From positions 14,214,235 through 14,278,234 of the forward strand of contig NC_087084.1 of the NCBI RefSeq assembly GCF_026151205.1: a DNA stretch of 64,000 nucleotides, given 5' to 3'. The notes below the pieces were generated by a model. It was not told the DNA's origin. It worked only from the letters and a program-made list of their open reading frames with translations, and made no database searches. Origin of the DNA: Bolinopsis microptera (Eukaryota; Ctenophora; Tentaculata; Lobata; Bolinopsidae). Below are positions 54,326 through 64,000 of the stretch, in pieces (position 1 is the stretch's first letter; every line of letters starts with the position of its first letter). Made by a program: the position numbers and the translations under genes.

Positions 54326-56459
54326 AATTGGGTGGAAAGGTGCTTTTATAAGGTAGCAGAAAAAAAATTAAAATTAAGAAAGTATGAAGTATCACAACTT
54401 TTAAAATGGATCAAAATAGTTTATAAAGGGTCTATAATCTATATTAAAGCAGAGGCATGTAACAATAAACTGAAAGTAATTAGAAAATGAGAATATGACA
54501 ATGTGTGGAAATTATATTGTAAAACAAGGCGTACCATTACCAGTACCATAAAACCGCAAATTGATAAAATAGTCGCCAAAAGCCAAATAATAGTGATATT
54601 ATCTAAAATTGCCATATCTTTGATAAGACGTCTGAATAAAATAATGATGTCTTATAGAGGAGAAGGGTTGGTTCACTAACGTCAGTCCAGTGAACACGAC
54701 GCAAATGAGAAACGAAAATGTACTAACAAAATGTCTTATTCGGACTATAACTATAACTGTAAGGTACCCAACTAAAAGTACAACATAAGTTTGCAGGTCT
54801 ATTTGAATTCTTTGATCGTAGGCTGTAGAATTAACTTTAATTTTGTTGAACATTAGATCGATCACACATCATATAATAATACGTCATTGATACGTCATTT
54901 CGATTTTCAATATTAGCCAGAGAACTGTCACAACTCAAAATCTTTCTGGTTGCAAAACGATAGAGATAATTATAACATCGCGTCAACCTATTCATCCTAC
55001 ATGAAAAAGTACGATAAGATCCAAATTTGCTAAATATCAAAACTTTACACTGACGGCCAGAAGCTAACCATACAAAAAATTTACTTTTTACAGAAAACCC
55101 TAAAACTAAACGTACAACACTACTACTACTACTATGTCGGAGCTAAGTCCGATCTACGCCAGAAAACCCCCTCCATAAAACCCTAAAACTAAACGAAAAA
55201 CGTACAACAATAAAGTGAAAGTATGGCCATGAGCTACCTACATGCTATCATTCACCCAAAAATTACTGCAACTTTAAAAATATCCCATTTAAAAAGTCAT
55301 GCAACACACAAAAAGCCCACTATGCCGACTATGGGCTATATGGTTGTTAAAATCACTATACTCGCAACTAACAACAGATTGCCCGTAAGGCTAAGGTTGC
55401 TGAGCGTTTTAACAGAGACCCAGTCATTGTCACCTTGATAAGGCGTCAACAGGATACAATACAAGCTACCAGGTAACTAAGTGGAACAAGGCTGGGTGTA
55501 AGCATGTTTGGGGAACGTTCTAGATGCGTCTGTTTCTTTGTTCTGACCACACAAATGGTTGAAACTGAAAAATCCCACAAGTCTATTTTTAGGTCAACGA
55601 AGCGATTTGAAACCCATGTTACTGATCATTGATCATCGGCGATCACAAACTAACGACATCTTAACAACAACAACAAGATGATTAGAGTTAATTTGGAACA
55701 AGTGATGTCCTGCCGGTAATATCCAGGTATGAAGTAATGTACTCGTCACGCAGTTGAACCACTAATTGGGCTAATTACTCACTAATTACTCACTAATAGC
55801 TCACTAAAAGCTCACTAATTGCCCGGGTATCATATCCTGATGTGATCACTGATCAGCGTGGCGTCATGATTAGTTAACTAGAAGTGTCAGCAAACATTAA
55901 TGTGCAGGTGACTTAAGGTGATTCAAAATAAAATACTGAACTCTATGTAAAACTGTATAACCAATTAGACAGTCGGCCGGAAAGAGCATTTATAATTATC
56001 ATTCGGTAAAGTTGATGCTGAGGGAGATTTTGCTATTAGTTATTATGTATTAGTATTACCCAATTACTAACCTTATTAGTATTAAGAAACTTGTTTTGAT
56101 CAGAAGATTAATTTATCCTCATCAGATTTCGTCATCATTTAAATCAGATATTGTAGTTTATCAACACAATTAAACTGTGACAAAATGCTAATCCTGTTCA
56201 ATGCTAATCCTAAGTCCTAACTGATAACATAATATGAGATTGAGTTTCGCTTATAATTGTTTCCTCAGAAATCAAATGAGCAATGGGGTGATTGAAAACC
56301 TTTAATTAAACCATGATATTATCAGTATTACCTCATTGTCATATCAAAAAATAATTTCAACCGAAAGATAAGTAGGTAAATAATAAAATTAGATTAAGAA
56401 ACAATTAACAATATTAAACCTGGTCAAAGTCTGAAATGAACGTTCCATGACTCCATGAC
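54326..56459. other. Intergenic, no gene seen
   Basis: AT-rich. AACCCTAAAACTAAACG is duplicated at about 55088 and 55179, and short ACTAATTACTC repeats lie near 55770-55815. No coding region is supported. Confidence 0.4.
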
Positions 56460-56765
56460 AATAAATTAAACCCTTACTAGAGGGTAACTAGGGGTAACTA
56501 GAGAGTAGCTAGGGGTAGCTAGGGGACATTTTTCGAAAATAATTATTAAAACCTCCCCCTGGAACTAGGCTATATTTTTGTTTTTTGAACAAAAAAAATC
56601 AACGCAAAACGATTTACACATTAATGTAGCCTAAAAGTAAAACGAAACAATAAGCTTGTGACAACGACTTAGACATTAATGTAGCCTAAAAGTAAAACAA
56701 TAAGCTTGTGACAACGATTTAGACATTAATGTAACCTTAAACAAAACAATAAGCTTGTGACGCAC
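56460..56765. repeat. Two short tandem repeats
   Basis: GGGTAACTAG/GAGTAGCTAG repeats lie at 56478-56525. Three copies of a 50-70 bp unit with ACATTAATGTAGCCTAAAAG and AATAAGCTTGTGAC follow at 56610-56762. Confidence 0.8.
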
Positions 56766-56934
56766 AAGGTACCTCAGGGAATAACCATACCTTCAACGAA
56801 GGTCAACAAATTAAACCAACAAAGACCAACAAAGACCGCGACACAAAAGGCAGTAACTCGAAATAAATTGCAAGATCTGTCAAGTCTGCCAGGACAAATA
56901 CAATGCCTGTAGAATGCCGTGTTGTCAACCAGAG

Positions 56935-57335
56935 AGAGACCCGGTCCTGGAGACTTCAAGCCTCCCACCAGAGAGAGATCAGTTCCTGGAGACTTCAAGC
57001 CTTCAGAGAGAGATCAGTTCCTGGAGACTTCAAGCCTCCAGAGAGAGAGATCAGTTCCTGGAGACTTCAAGCCTCCAGAGAGAGATCAGTTCCTGGAGAC
57101 TTCAAGCCTCCAGAGAGAGATCAGTTCCTGGAGACTTCAAGCCTCCAGAGAGAGATCAGTTCCTGGAGACTTCAAGCCTCCAGAGAGAGGGATCAGTTCC
57201 TGGAGACTTCAAGCCTCCAGAGAGAGAGATCAGTTCCTGGAGACTTCAAGCCTCCAGAGAGAGAGAGATCAGTTCCTGGAGACTTCAAGCCTCCAGAGAG
57301 AGATCAGTTCCTGGAGACTTCAAGCCTCCAGAGGT
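56935..57335. repeat. 35-bp array, about 11 copies, open in three forward frames
   Basis: The unit is CCAGAGAGAGATCAGTTCCT then GGAGACTTCAAGCCT, with 35-39 bp length forms caused by extra GA steps. None of the forward frames contains a stop, so three overlapping ORFs of 154-163 codons arise (56903-57410). No start context or family supports translation. Confidence 0.93.
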
Positions 57336-57594
57336 CTTTGTCAGACTACCCACGAGAAATTGTGTCTATTTAGGTTAGCTCGCGGCGTGTCTCAACTTAT
57401 TCCCACATGAGATTTATAAAGAATAAATACACAATAACTTTGTATTTTCCTGTTAAACGCGTCTCTTTGGTTTGTTGAATTAACTTTTAAGTGTTCAGCC
57501 TCAATTTACTAATTTATCTAAATTTATGACTTTACTCCTTGATAATTAGAATTCTCACTTTTCACACACCTGCTGTGGACTTAAAAGGTTTTGA

Positions 57595-57770
57595 ACAGCT
57601 GAAAACTCGGATGCACTGGAGTGGGCAGTATTTGGCTACAGTTGACTACATGATGCTACGGATGGCTGTAATTTGCAAATGGCTGCAGATGATTGGATTT
57701 GGCTGCAAATGGATGCAGTTGACTGCAGTCTGCTGCAGATGGCTGCAGACTTGCATAAAATGGTTGGCTG
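57595..57770. repeat. Degenerate TGGCTGCA repeats
   Basis: GGCTGCA, GATGCAG and TGCTGCAGATGGCTGCAGA recur in an irregular order. The 92-codon ORF across it is Trp/Cys-rich and looks accidental. Confidence 0.6.
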
Positions 57771-58430
57771 GTTTGTTACTCATTGAAGGGTACTATCGTG
57801 GACTTAGTCTACCATGAAGATTTTGGTAAACTAACACGATACTGTAGCGTTTTGCTTTCCACAATCCGTACTATTATAGGTAGTGTTAACTCATCTCACC
57901 GGTCACGTGGAATCTGTACGGACTGTGGAAATTAGTGGAAAACGAGTAATTCTGAAATACTGAATACTTTGATTCTAATTCCAGCTGAAAACACGGACAC
58001 ACGATTACAAACCCGCGGCAGTTACCAAACCCTAAGAATAACAGCAAACACTGACGAAATGGAGGAAGTACTGCGATGAAGTTGTCAGTTTTAACAACGT
58101 ACCGTGTGTATAAAAGAACTTTGTAGGGGTTTGCAAGACAGCAGAGCTGTAGTCGTGCTTCTCAACACTTTATTAGAGGACTGAGGATTACCAACATAAG
58201 ACTTCACGCCACGTGATCAGACTTCATACCAACAAGTGGTCCTTCATAACGAGAAGGGTAACAACCTGAGTTCTAGCAGAATTCTGTCACCACGACCAGT
58301 TTAGTGCCAGGATTTGTCGTTTCATCCAGGTCTAATTGGTCGGGTCAAGGATTTTATTCGTAACCACCAGCCATCATTAAGATTTTTAACATTGCGTAGT
58401 GAAAAACGACAAAAATGACTAACTCAGCAA
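57771..58430. other. Intergenic, no gene seen
   Basis: No convincing ORF or RNA gene. The ATG at 58415 just before the 57-bp array opens a 24-codon ORF out of frame with the array. Confidence 0.4.
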
Positions 58431-59669
58431 AATTTCGTGAGTTTGCTGCAAAGTCGACGTGCTATGCTAGACTACAAGGATGGTTCTGACTTCGTGAGTT
58501 TGCTGCAAAGTCGACGTGCTATGCTAGACTATAAGGATGGTTCTGACTTCGTGAGTTTGCTGCAAAGTCGACGTGCTATGCTAGACTACAAGGATGGTTC
58601 TGACTTCGTGAGTTTGCTGCAACGTCGACGTGCTATGCTGGACTACAAGGATGGTTCTGACTTCGTGAGTTTGCTGCAAAGTCGACGTTCTATGCTAGAC
58701 TACAAGGATGGTTCTGACTTCGTGAGTTTGCTGCAAAGTCGACGTGCTATGCTAGACTACAAGGATGGTTCTGACTTCGTGAGTTTGCTGCAAAGTCGAC
58801 GTGCTATGCTAGACTACAAGGATGGTTCTGACTTCGTGAGTTTGCTGCAAAGTCGACGTGCTATGCTAGACTACAAGGATGGTTCTGACTTCGTGAGTTT
58901 GCTGCAAAGTCGACGTGCTATGCTAGACTACAAGGATGGTTCTGACTTCGTGAGTTTGCTGCAAAGTCGACGTGCTATGCTAGACTACAAGGATGGTTCT
59001 GACTTCGTGAGTTTGCTGCAAAGTCGACGTGCTATGCTAGACCACAAGGATGGTTCTGACTTCGTGAGTTTGCTGCAAAGTCGACGTGCTATGCTAGACT
59101 ACAAGGATGGTTCTGACTTCGTGAGTTTGCTGCAAAGTCGACGTGCTATGCTAGACTATAAGGATGGTTCTGACTTCGTGAGTTTGCTGCAAAGTCGACG
59201 TGCTATGCTAGACTACAAGGATGGTTCTGACTTCGTGAGTTTGCTGCAAAGTCGACGTGCTATGCTAGACTATAAGGATGGTTCTGACTTCGTGAGTTTG
59301 CTGCAAAGTCGACGTGCTATGCTAGACTACAAGGATGGTTCTGACTTCGTGAGTTTGCTGCAAAGTCGACGTGCTATGCTAGACTACAAGGATGGTTCTG
59401 ACTTCGTGAGTTTGCTGCAAAGTCGACGTGCTATGCTAGACTACAAGGATGGTTCTGACTTCGTGAGTTTGCTGCAAAGTCGACGTGCTATGCTAGACTA
59501 TAAGGATGGTTCTGACTTCGTGAGTTTGCTGCAAAGTCGACGTGCTATGCTAGACTACAAGGATGGTTCTGATTTCGTGAGTTTGCTGCAAAGTCGACGT
59601 GCTATGCTAGACTACAAGGATGGTTCTGACTTGACATGTCCGCAGACCATAGAATTTTCTCTCGCATAG
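58431..59669 (+). repeat. 57-bp array, 21 copies, with one unbroken reading frame
   Basis: Each unit is 57 bp and encodes the 19 residues SLLQSRRAMLDYKDGSDFV. The frame stays open from 58417 or later to the stop at 59667-59669, where it ends LTCPQTIEFSLA. The two other forward frames have a TGA in every unit. Differences between units are few: TAC/TAT, CTA/CTG and GAC/GAT are silent, while S to R, A to S and Y to H occur once each. No in-frame ATG precedes the first unit; the first ATG in frame is inside it. It could be an exon of a repeat protein or a chance-open satellite. Confidence 0.85.
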
Positions 59670-60809
59670 CATGTAGTGCGTTTTAAACTTGCCGGTATAC
59701 ACCGTGGTTTCGGAAGAAAATATGTGTCAGCAATATACCAGGCAATTTGCATCTTAGAGTCTGCAAAATGTAGAACATTTTTTTAGAACATTTGAATATA
59801 ATTTGAAACATTACAGAAATGTTGTACAAATCGCTCAAACACACACACTAGGTCTTAATTCGGTTAAGTTCCAATCGAAAATTAAATGATTCTCAAAATG
59901 TAGGTGTCTAATGAAAATGTGATACTGTGTGATAAAGTTAAGAATGTCTTAGTGAAAGAGAGTTAACTGTCGATAAATTCATGTGAGGTACTATCGAAGT
60001 TCAAAATGTTGTGATGGGTGACATGATAATGACTGATAAGAAAAAGTTTTCATGTCAACTGTGCCATAATCCAGAACAGTGTGATGACTGTCAAAGTGTC
60101 GACCACTAGGTACTTGGACGAACAAGTGTACCCGAGGTGTTGTGAGAGAATAAGGGGGCATGCTCGGGAACACGAACGCGCGCTAGTCGCTAGGGCAAAA
60201 AAAGAAATGCACAGTAAGCAAGTTAAAAAAAAGGAAAATTAAAATGCCGCTTGGGCCAAATGCAGTGAGCCAGTAAGGTGCGGTCGTAGGAGCAAGTGGC
60301 TCTGAAGACTAAAACTGATGAGACTGATGAGGCTGATACAGAAAATGAAGACTGAAAGGGGGGAAGCAAAGGAGAAGGAAAGGATGCAGGGGGACAAGAA
60401 AAAAGAAACAAGAGTGGAGACAAACCACCTGCTGAGGTCTGGCTAAAATCAGAATGCAGTGAGCGGCCCGTGTAACAAAATCGTCCGTGGCAGTCTACCC
60501 CGTACGCAGACTACGGTCCAAGATTTCAGGCGCCAGAATACACCTTTTGGTGCAGAGCTGGTCACGACCAGGGTCCTCTCGGATACCCCGTCTCGGAGGT
60601 CGGGCCAATGGAGCGATCCATTGCTGTACTAACAACCATTGTAACCCTATCACTCTGAAGGCCCCACAGTTCCTACATGGACGCACGGCCGGAAGCCCAT
60701 GTATAGGGACGGAAAGTCCCAAGAGTCGCTCATAGCATCCGTCACAGATCCAAAGCAGAAGGAGAAGGAAAGAAAGAACGAGAAAAGCAGAAGAGAGCTG
60801 GCTGAAGGA
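59670..60809. other. LINE 3' region and flank
   Basis: The part next to 60810 is presumably the 3'UTR of the minus-strand LINE. The GC-richer stretch 60480-60740 has ORFs on both strands but no family pattern. 59670-60200 shows no gene. Confidence 0.45.
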
Positions 60810-63800
60810 CTACTTTCCATCTTCATCACGAAGGCTGTCTTTGTGCTTGAGGTTCAGACTGTACATTTCTCTGATGGTTGAGCATGAAAGTCTAATCAAG
60901 TTCACATCCTGCTCGTTAAGGTTACCGTAAAGATCTTCGGTACGAGAGAGAGTGTTGACAATGTTGTTCAGTCCGTTGTCATTGCTGTTTCCCAAGCTTT
61001 CACTAGCTCTGGTAAACTTGTCTCTGATAGCCTTCCCTTGTGGGCAGGAAGTGAGAAAGTGTGTTTCATCCTCTATGATCCCGGTTGATCCTTTCAGTTC
61101 ACAAAAGGTGCAAGTTCTGCTCTCTAGAGGTGTTTTGTCGTATCTCCCAATTTCTATGCTGAGTCTGTGAGAACTGCACCTTATTTGAGCTGTTGATCTT
61201 CTGTCATTGAGAGTTCTTGCATAATCGAGGTAAGGCTCCCATGCAAAGACTGTTTTGACGTCCTTGTAGAAAGTGAGTTTCCTGCTCTCGTTAATCTTTG
61301 ATCTCCAGGAGTCTGTAAAAAGCTTTTGAAAGTTATTTACCAGCTCGTCTGGACTGCAAGCGTCTGCAAACGCAGTTGCGTTGAGTAGAAGCGAAGAGTT
61401 CCTTGCATATGTTCTAGGATCAATGTTGTTGAAGCACTTGATGATGTTTTCTATTCCAGAGTACCACGAAAGATGCAAGTTTATTTGCTCAGTCATAGCA
61501 GCCTTCACCAGTTGAGACGATGGAAGACCCATTATCCTTTTGAAGTATTTGACACTTAGTTTTAATACTTCGATCAGTAGTGGGTACGAACCTGTCTCAC
61601 CCCATGCAGTTGCATTGGTAGCCCGTCTGTTTATCCCAAGGAGGAACTTCAGGTGACGGAGGTGAACCTGCTCGATTTGTTGCTTTGCCATGTGGGTCAT
61701 TGAGTTGTTCAAGTTTTGATCCCTCATGAGGCACGAAAGAACTTTTGTTACCTCTGGAAGAGTGGGTGCCCAGACTTGGCAGCCGTACAGTAAGATGGGC
61801 TTAACCAGTGAGTTGAAAAGCTTGTGGAAGCATGAGGCGTCAACAAATCTGCGATCGATTGTGCTTCTGAGGCTGAAATATGCTCCGAGCCCTTTGCGGT
61901 AAAGAGAATCAGTGGCTTGTCGGAATTTACCATTGCTACTGATAAGAATGCCAAGATAGCAGTAGTGGGAGACCATCTCGATGTCGTTGCCATGTGCTTT
62001 GGGACGCCAACTAGGGGTATCCGGAGCTTTACTGTTGAAAACCATAAACTTGGTTTTGGATATATTGATTTCCAGTCCCCAGTTATCGCAGTACGTCGTG
62101 ATGATCGTGATTAGCTTTTGCAGCGATTCTTGGTCAAGGGCAAGAATAACTAAATCATCAGCCCAGGCTAGATGAGTTACTGAAAGTCCTGCAAGCATGG
62201 GGCAGTTGGCTAGGGCTTCGTTGAGGAGATCAGAGAGCTCTTTGAAGTACACCTTGAACAATTCTGGACTAAGAGGGTGACCTTGCTCTGTCCCTTTCAG
62301 GATACTGAAGGCTTCACTGATTTTGCCATTGATCTTTATATGTCCTTCCGACTTGCTGTACATGTCTTTGATGATGTTGTAGAACCCACCATTAACACCA
62401 TAACATGATAGTTTGAATAGGAGGGCCTGTCGACATACAAGGTCAAAGGCTTTACGAAGGTCAATGAATATAGCAAAGACCTTCTGCTTTACTCTCTTGT
62501 ACTTCTCAATGATCGATATCAGAGTGAAAATGTGATCATTACATTGGCTCCCTTTGGTGAATCCAGCTTGATTGGGCGGATCTGAATGTGTCGTTTGCCG
62601 GTGTGTGACAAGTCTCGATAGCAGCATTGTTGACAATAGCTTGCCAATGCAGCTGCAGACTGCAATAGCTCTGTAGTTATCGGGATTTCTAATGCAGCCT
62701 TTCTTGTGTAACGGCGTTATCACGCTTTTACTCCAAAGATACACACCTGTGGTCAAACAGAGATTGAAAAGTTTAAGAAGTAGATTTCTCATGTTCTCGT
62801 TTAGGCTTTTGATCATCTCGTTACTGACATGGTCAAAGGATGACGCTTTGCCAGTCTTCAGACTGTTGATGGCACCGTTCAGCTCTTCAATGGTAAAAGG
62901 GCTGTTTAAAGCTTCGTTTGGCACGGATCCTTTAGCAAATGTGTCAGCTTCTTCAAGAAGGGCTTTCTTAGTAAGACTGTCAACAGTTGGGTGGGAGTCG
63001 GAGTAAAGATTAGCATAAAAATTCTGAAAAGTTTGGAGCTGTTCGGGATCGGTTTGAACCTCATCTTTCTTAAAGTTCTTTAATTTCTTGAAATCCCGCC
63101 AAGAGATAGCTTTACCATTCTTGATTTTTTTGTTCAGTCTTTTGAAAAAGTCATCCTTCTTTTTATTGATGATCTTCCTGTAACTTTTCGAGTTGGCACG
63201 GTGTCGGGCTTTGATCCTTTGACTGTCGGGGTTTTGGTCGACAACTTTGATTGACCGCTTGAAGAGTCGCCTGGCTGCATGGCAATTACCATCAAACCAA
63301 GAATCGAACTTTGGTTTAGGATGCTTTGCTTGCTTAGAGACACCGAGTTCTCTTTTTGCCAGGCAATTGATGAGATCAGTTATCTTGTCACTCAGTTCCT
63401 TCACCCCTTGCTGGGTAGTCGGGATAGCGTCAGCAGCATTGTGCAAGTTCGAGATTCTGTTGACTATATCTGGCTCCTCGAACGACTGGGCGAAGTTGAG
63501 TAAACTGTTTTCTGAGACCTTGTATCGGAATGGAGCGTCATCATAACGGAGGGTGGAATCTCCAGGTGTTTGAGTGTTCATCACCGAATGCTGCTTCCGC
63601 AAGCTGAGAAGAACTGGGTTGTGGTCCGAATACAAGGTGTGCTCACCGACTGTCAGACTTCTCACTCTATGAAGGAAGTTGGAAGATGCTATGAAATAGT
63701 CCACTACGCTGTTGCCATTCCACTTGAAACAGGTGTACTTTCCAGTGGAATCCCCAATGGTACGTCCATTCAGGATGAGTAGGTTTTCTGATCCGCAGAG

Positions 63801-64000
63801 GTCAAGAAGTTGCTTCTTATGACTATTAGTGCACTTGTCTTCACTCCATCTGCTCTTTGATATTGGGACAGAATCAGGAACTATCATGGCCTGGGAAGTT
63901 CGGCCTGTTTCTGGGAATAGCTCAAATTCTTCAGCTCTGTCGTACAACAGCAGCTTGGTTGACAAGCCTATTCTGGCGTTGAGATCACCAACAAGAAGAA
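60810..64000 (-). CDS. LINE ORF2: endonuclease (partial) and reverse transcriptase, intact to the window edge
   Basis: The minus-strand frame is open from the edge down to the stop at 60810, more than 1,050 codons. The true start lies outside, because GDLNARIG (a motif of the endonuclease domain) is still in frame at the edge. Numbering from the TTG at 63965: the endonuclease end has DYFIASS (89-95) and SDHNPV (113-118); the RT spans about 405-680 with VITPLHKKG, NPDNYRAIAV, FIDLRKAFD (500-508), TEQGHPLSP and the catalytic AWADDLV (600-606). The last part has TCTFCEL...ETHFLTSCP, a C-x-x-C...H...C zinc-knuckle-like end common in CR1-type LINEs. It copies element RNA at a nicked target. With no stop or frameshift over this length, the copy looks young and may be active. 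Confidence 0.93.
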   Translation of the reverse strand, partial: LLVGDLNARIGLSTKLLLYDRAEEFELFPETGRTSQAMIVPDSVPISKSRWSEDKCTNSHKKQLLDLCGSENLLILNGRTIGDSTGKYTCFKWNGNSVVDYFIASSNFLHRVRSLTVGEHTLYSDHNPVLLSLRKQHSVMNTQTPGDSTLRYDDAPFRYKVSENSLLNFAQSFEEPDIVNRISNLHNAADAIPTTQQGVKELSDKITDLINCLAKRELGVSKQAKHPKPKFDSWFDGNCHAARRLFKRSIKVVDQNPDSQRIKARHRANSKSYRKIINKKKDDFFKRLNKKIKNGKAISWRDFKKLKNFKKDEVQTDPEQLQTFQNFYANLYSDSHPTVDSLTKKALLEEADTFAKGSVPNEALNSPFTIEELNGAINSLKTGKASSFDHVSNEMIKSLNENMRNLLLKLFNLCLTTGVYLWSKSVITPLHKKGCIRNPDNYRAIAVCSCIGKLLSTMLLSRLVTHRQTTHSDPPNQAGFTKGSQCNDHIFTLISIIEKYKRVKQKVFAIFIDLRKAFDLVCRQALLFKLSCYGVNGGFYNIIKDMYSKSEGHIKINGKISEAFSILKGTEQGHPLSPELFKVYFKELSDLLNEALANCPMLAGLSVTHLAWADDLVILALDQESLQKLITIITTYCDNWGLEINISKTKFMVFNSKAPDTPSWRPKAHGNDIEMVSHYCYLGILISSNGKFRQATDSLYRKGLGAYFSLRSTIDRRFVDASCFHKLFNSLVKPILLYGCQVWAPTLPEVTKVLSCLMRDQNLNNSMTHMAKQQIEQVHLRHLKFLLGINRRATNATAWGETGSYPLLIEVLKLSVKYFKRIMGLPSSQLVKAAMTEQINLHLSWYSGIENIIKCFNNIDPRTYARNSSLLLNATAFADACSPDELVNNFQKLFTDSWRSKINESRKLTFYKDVKTVFAWEPYLDYARTLNDRRSTAQIRCSSHRLSIEIGRYDKTPLESRTCTFCELKGSTGIIEDETHFLTSCPQGKAIRDKFTRASESLGNSNDNGLNNIVNTLSRTEDLYGNLNEQDVNLIRLSCSTIREMYSLNLKHKDSLRDEDGK

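Noticed and set aside
58437-59669. DYKDG resembling an epitope tag
   Set aside because: Only a chance five-residue likeness inside a natural 57-bp repeat; there is no vector sequence nearby.
60487-60735. ORFs on both strands in a GC-richer patch
   Set aside because: No domain pattern on either strand; more likely LINE 3'UTR or flank.
1-64000. tRNA, rRNA or other structured RNA genes
   Set aside because: No sequence with convincing tRNA A/B boxes and cloverleaf, and no rRNA block, was recognised by eye on either strand; a covariance-model search would be needed to exclude them.

Overview
This is animal nuclear DNA. Genes are split by GT-AG introns, and the proteins are typical of metazoans: nuclear-encoded cytochrome c oxidase subunit 6A, a nuclear-receptor ligand-binding domain, a TSP1/EGF-like membrane protein and a tandem C2H2 zinc-finger protein. 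Mobile elements are Penelope-like, LINE, hAT, a TA-flanked MITE and a foldback element. There is no bacterial signature: no operons, Shine-Dalgarno sites or CRISPR. Satellites and minisatellites fill roughly a quarter to a third of the window. A nuclear receptor with no recognisable zinc-finger DNA-binding domain would fit an early-branching animal such as a ctenophore, but that is an inference and not a proven identity.

Gene-rich left part (1-17 kb, all on +): a single-exon gene whose product looks like repeated LINE-ORF1/FP25-type folds (585-2204); a 1.36 kb palindromic foldback element (2925-4289); COX6A in three exons (4750-6209); then an eleven-exon locus (6712-17058). Its first exons encode a tryptophan-rich winged-helix-like (IRF-like) region and its last exons encode a nuclear-receptor LBD. 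An intronless type I membrane protein gene (9336-11366) is nested in its third intron on the same strand. The intron before exon 5 holds about 2.1 kb of minisatellite in which every unit carries a copy of the 3' splice site of that exon.

Mobile-element core (18-31.8 kb): a decayed Penelope-like element is split by a 5.2 kb insertion with a 12-bp target duplication. That insertion has an (AAAC)n-type tail on the minus strand and about eleven and a half near-identical 276-bp monomers, one of which is itself interrupted by a defective hAT transposon with an 8-bp duplication. LINE 3' fragments follow, then an intact 908-residue C2H2 zinc-finger gene on the minus strand (28064-30790) and more LINE debris.

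Satellite-rich part (32-59.7 kb): a 19-bp array, a 39-bp minisatellite interrupted by a TA-flanked MITE, about 50 copies of a 41-bp unit, about 115 copies of a 68-bp unit, a TAG microsatellite, CACGTG-rich arrays, a 35-bp array and a 57-bp array that keeps one reading frame open for 21 units. A 5'-truncated LINE (50290-51706) lies among them. The window ends in a LINE (minus, 60810 to the edge) whose ORF is open for more than 1,050 codons. Between these features I see no further gene I can support.
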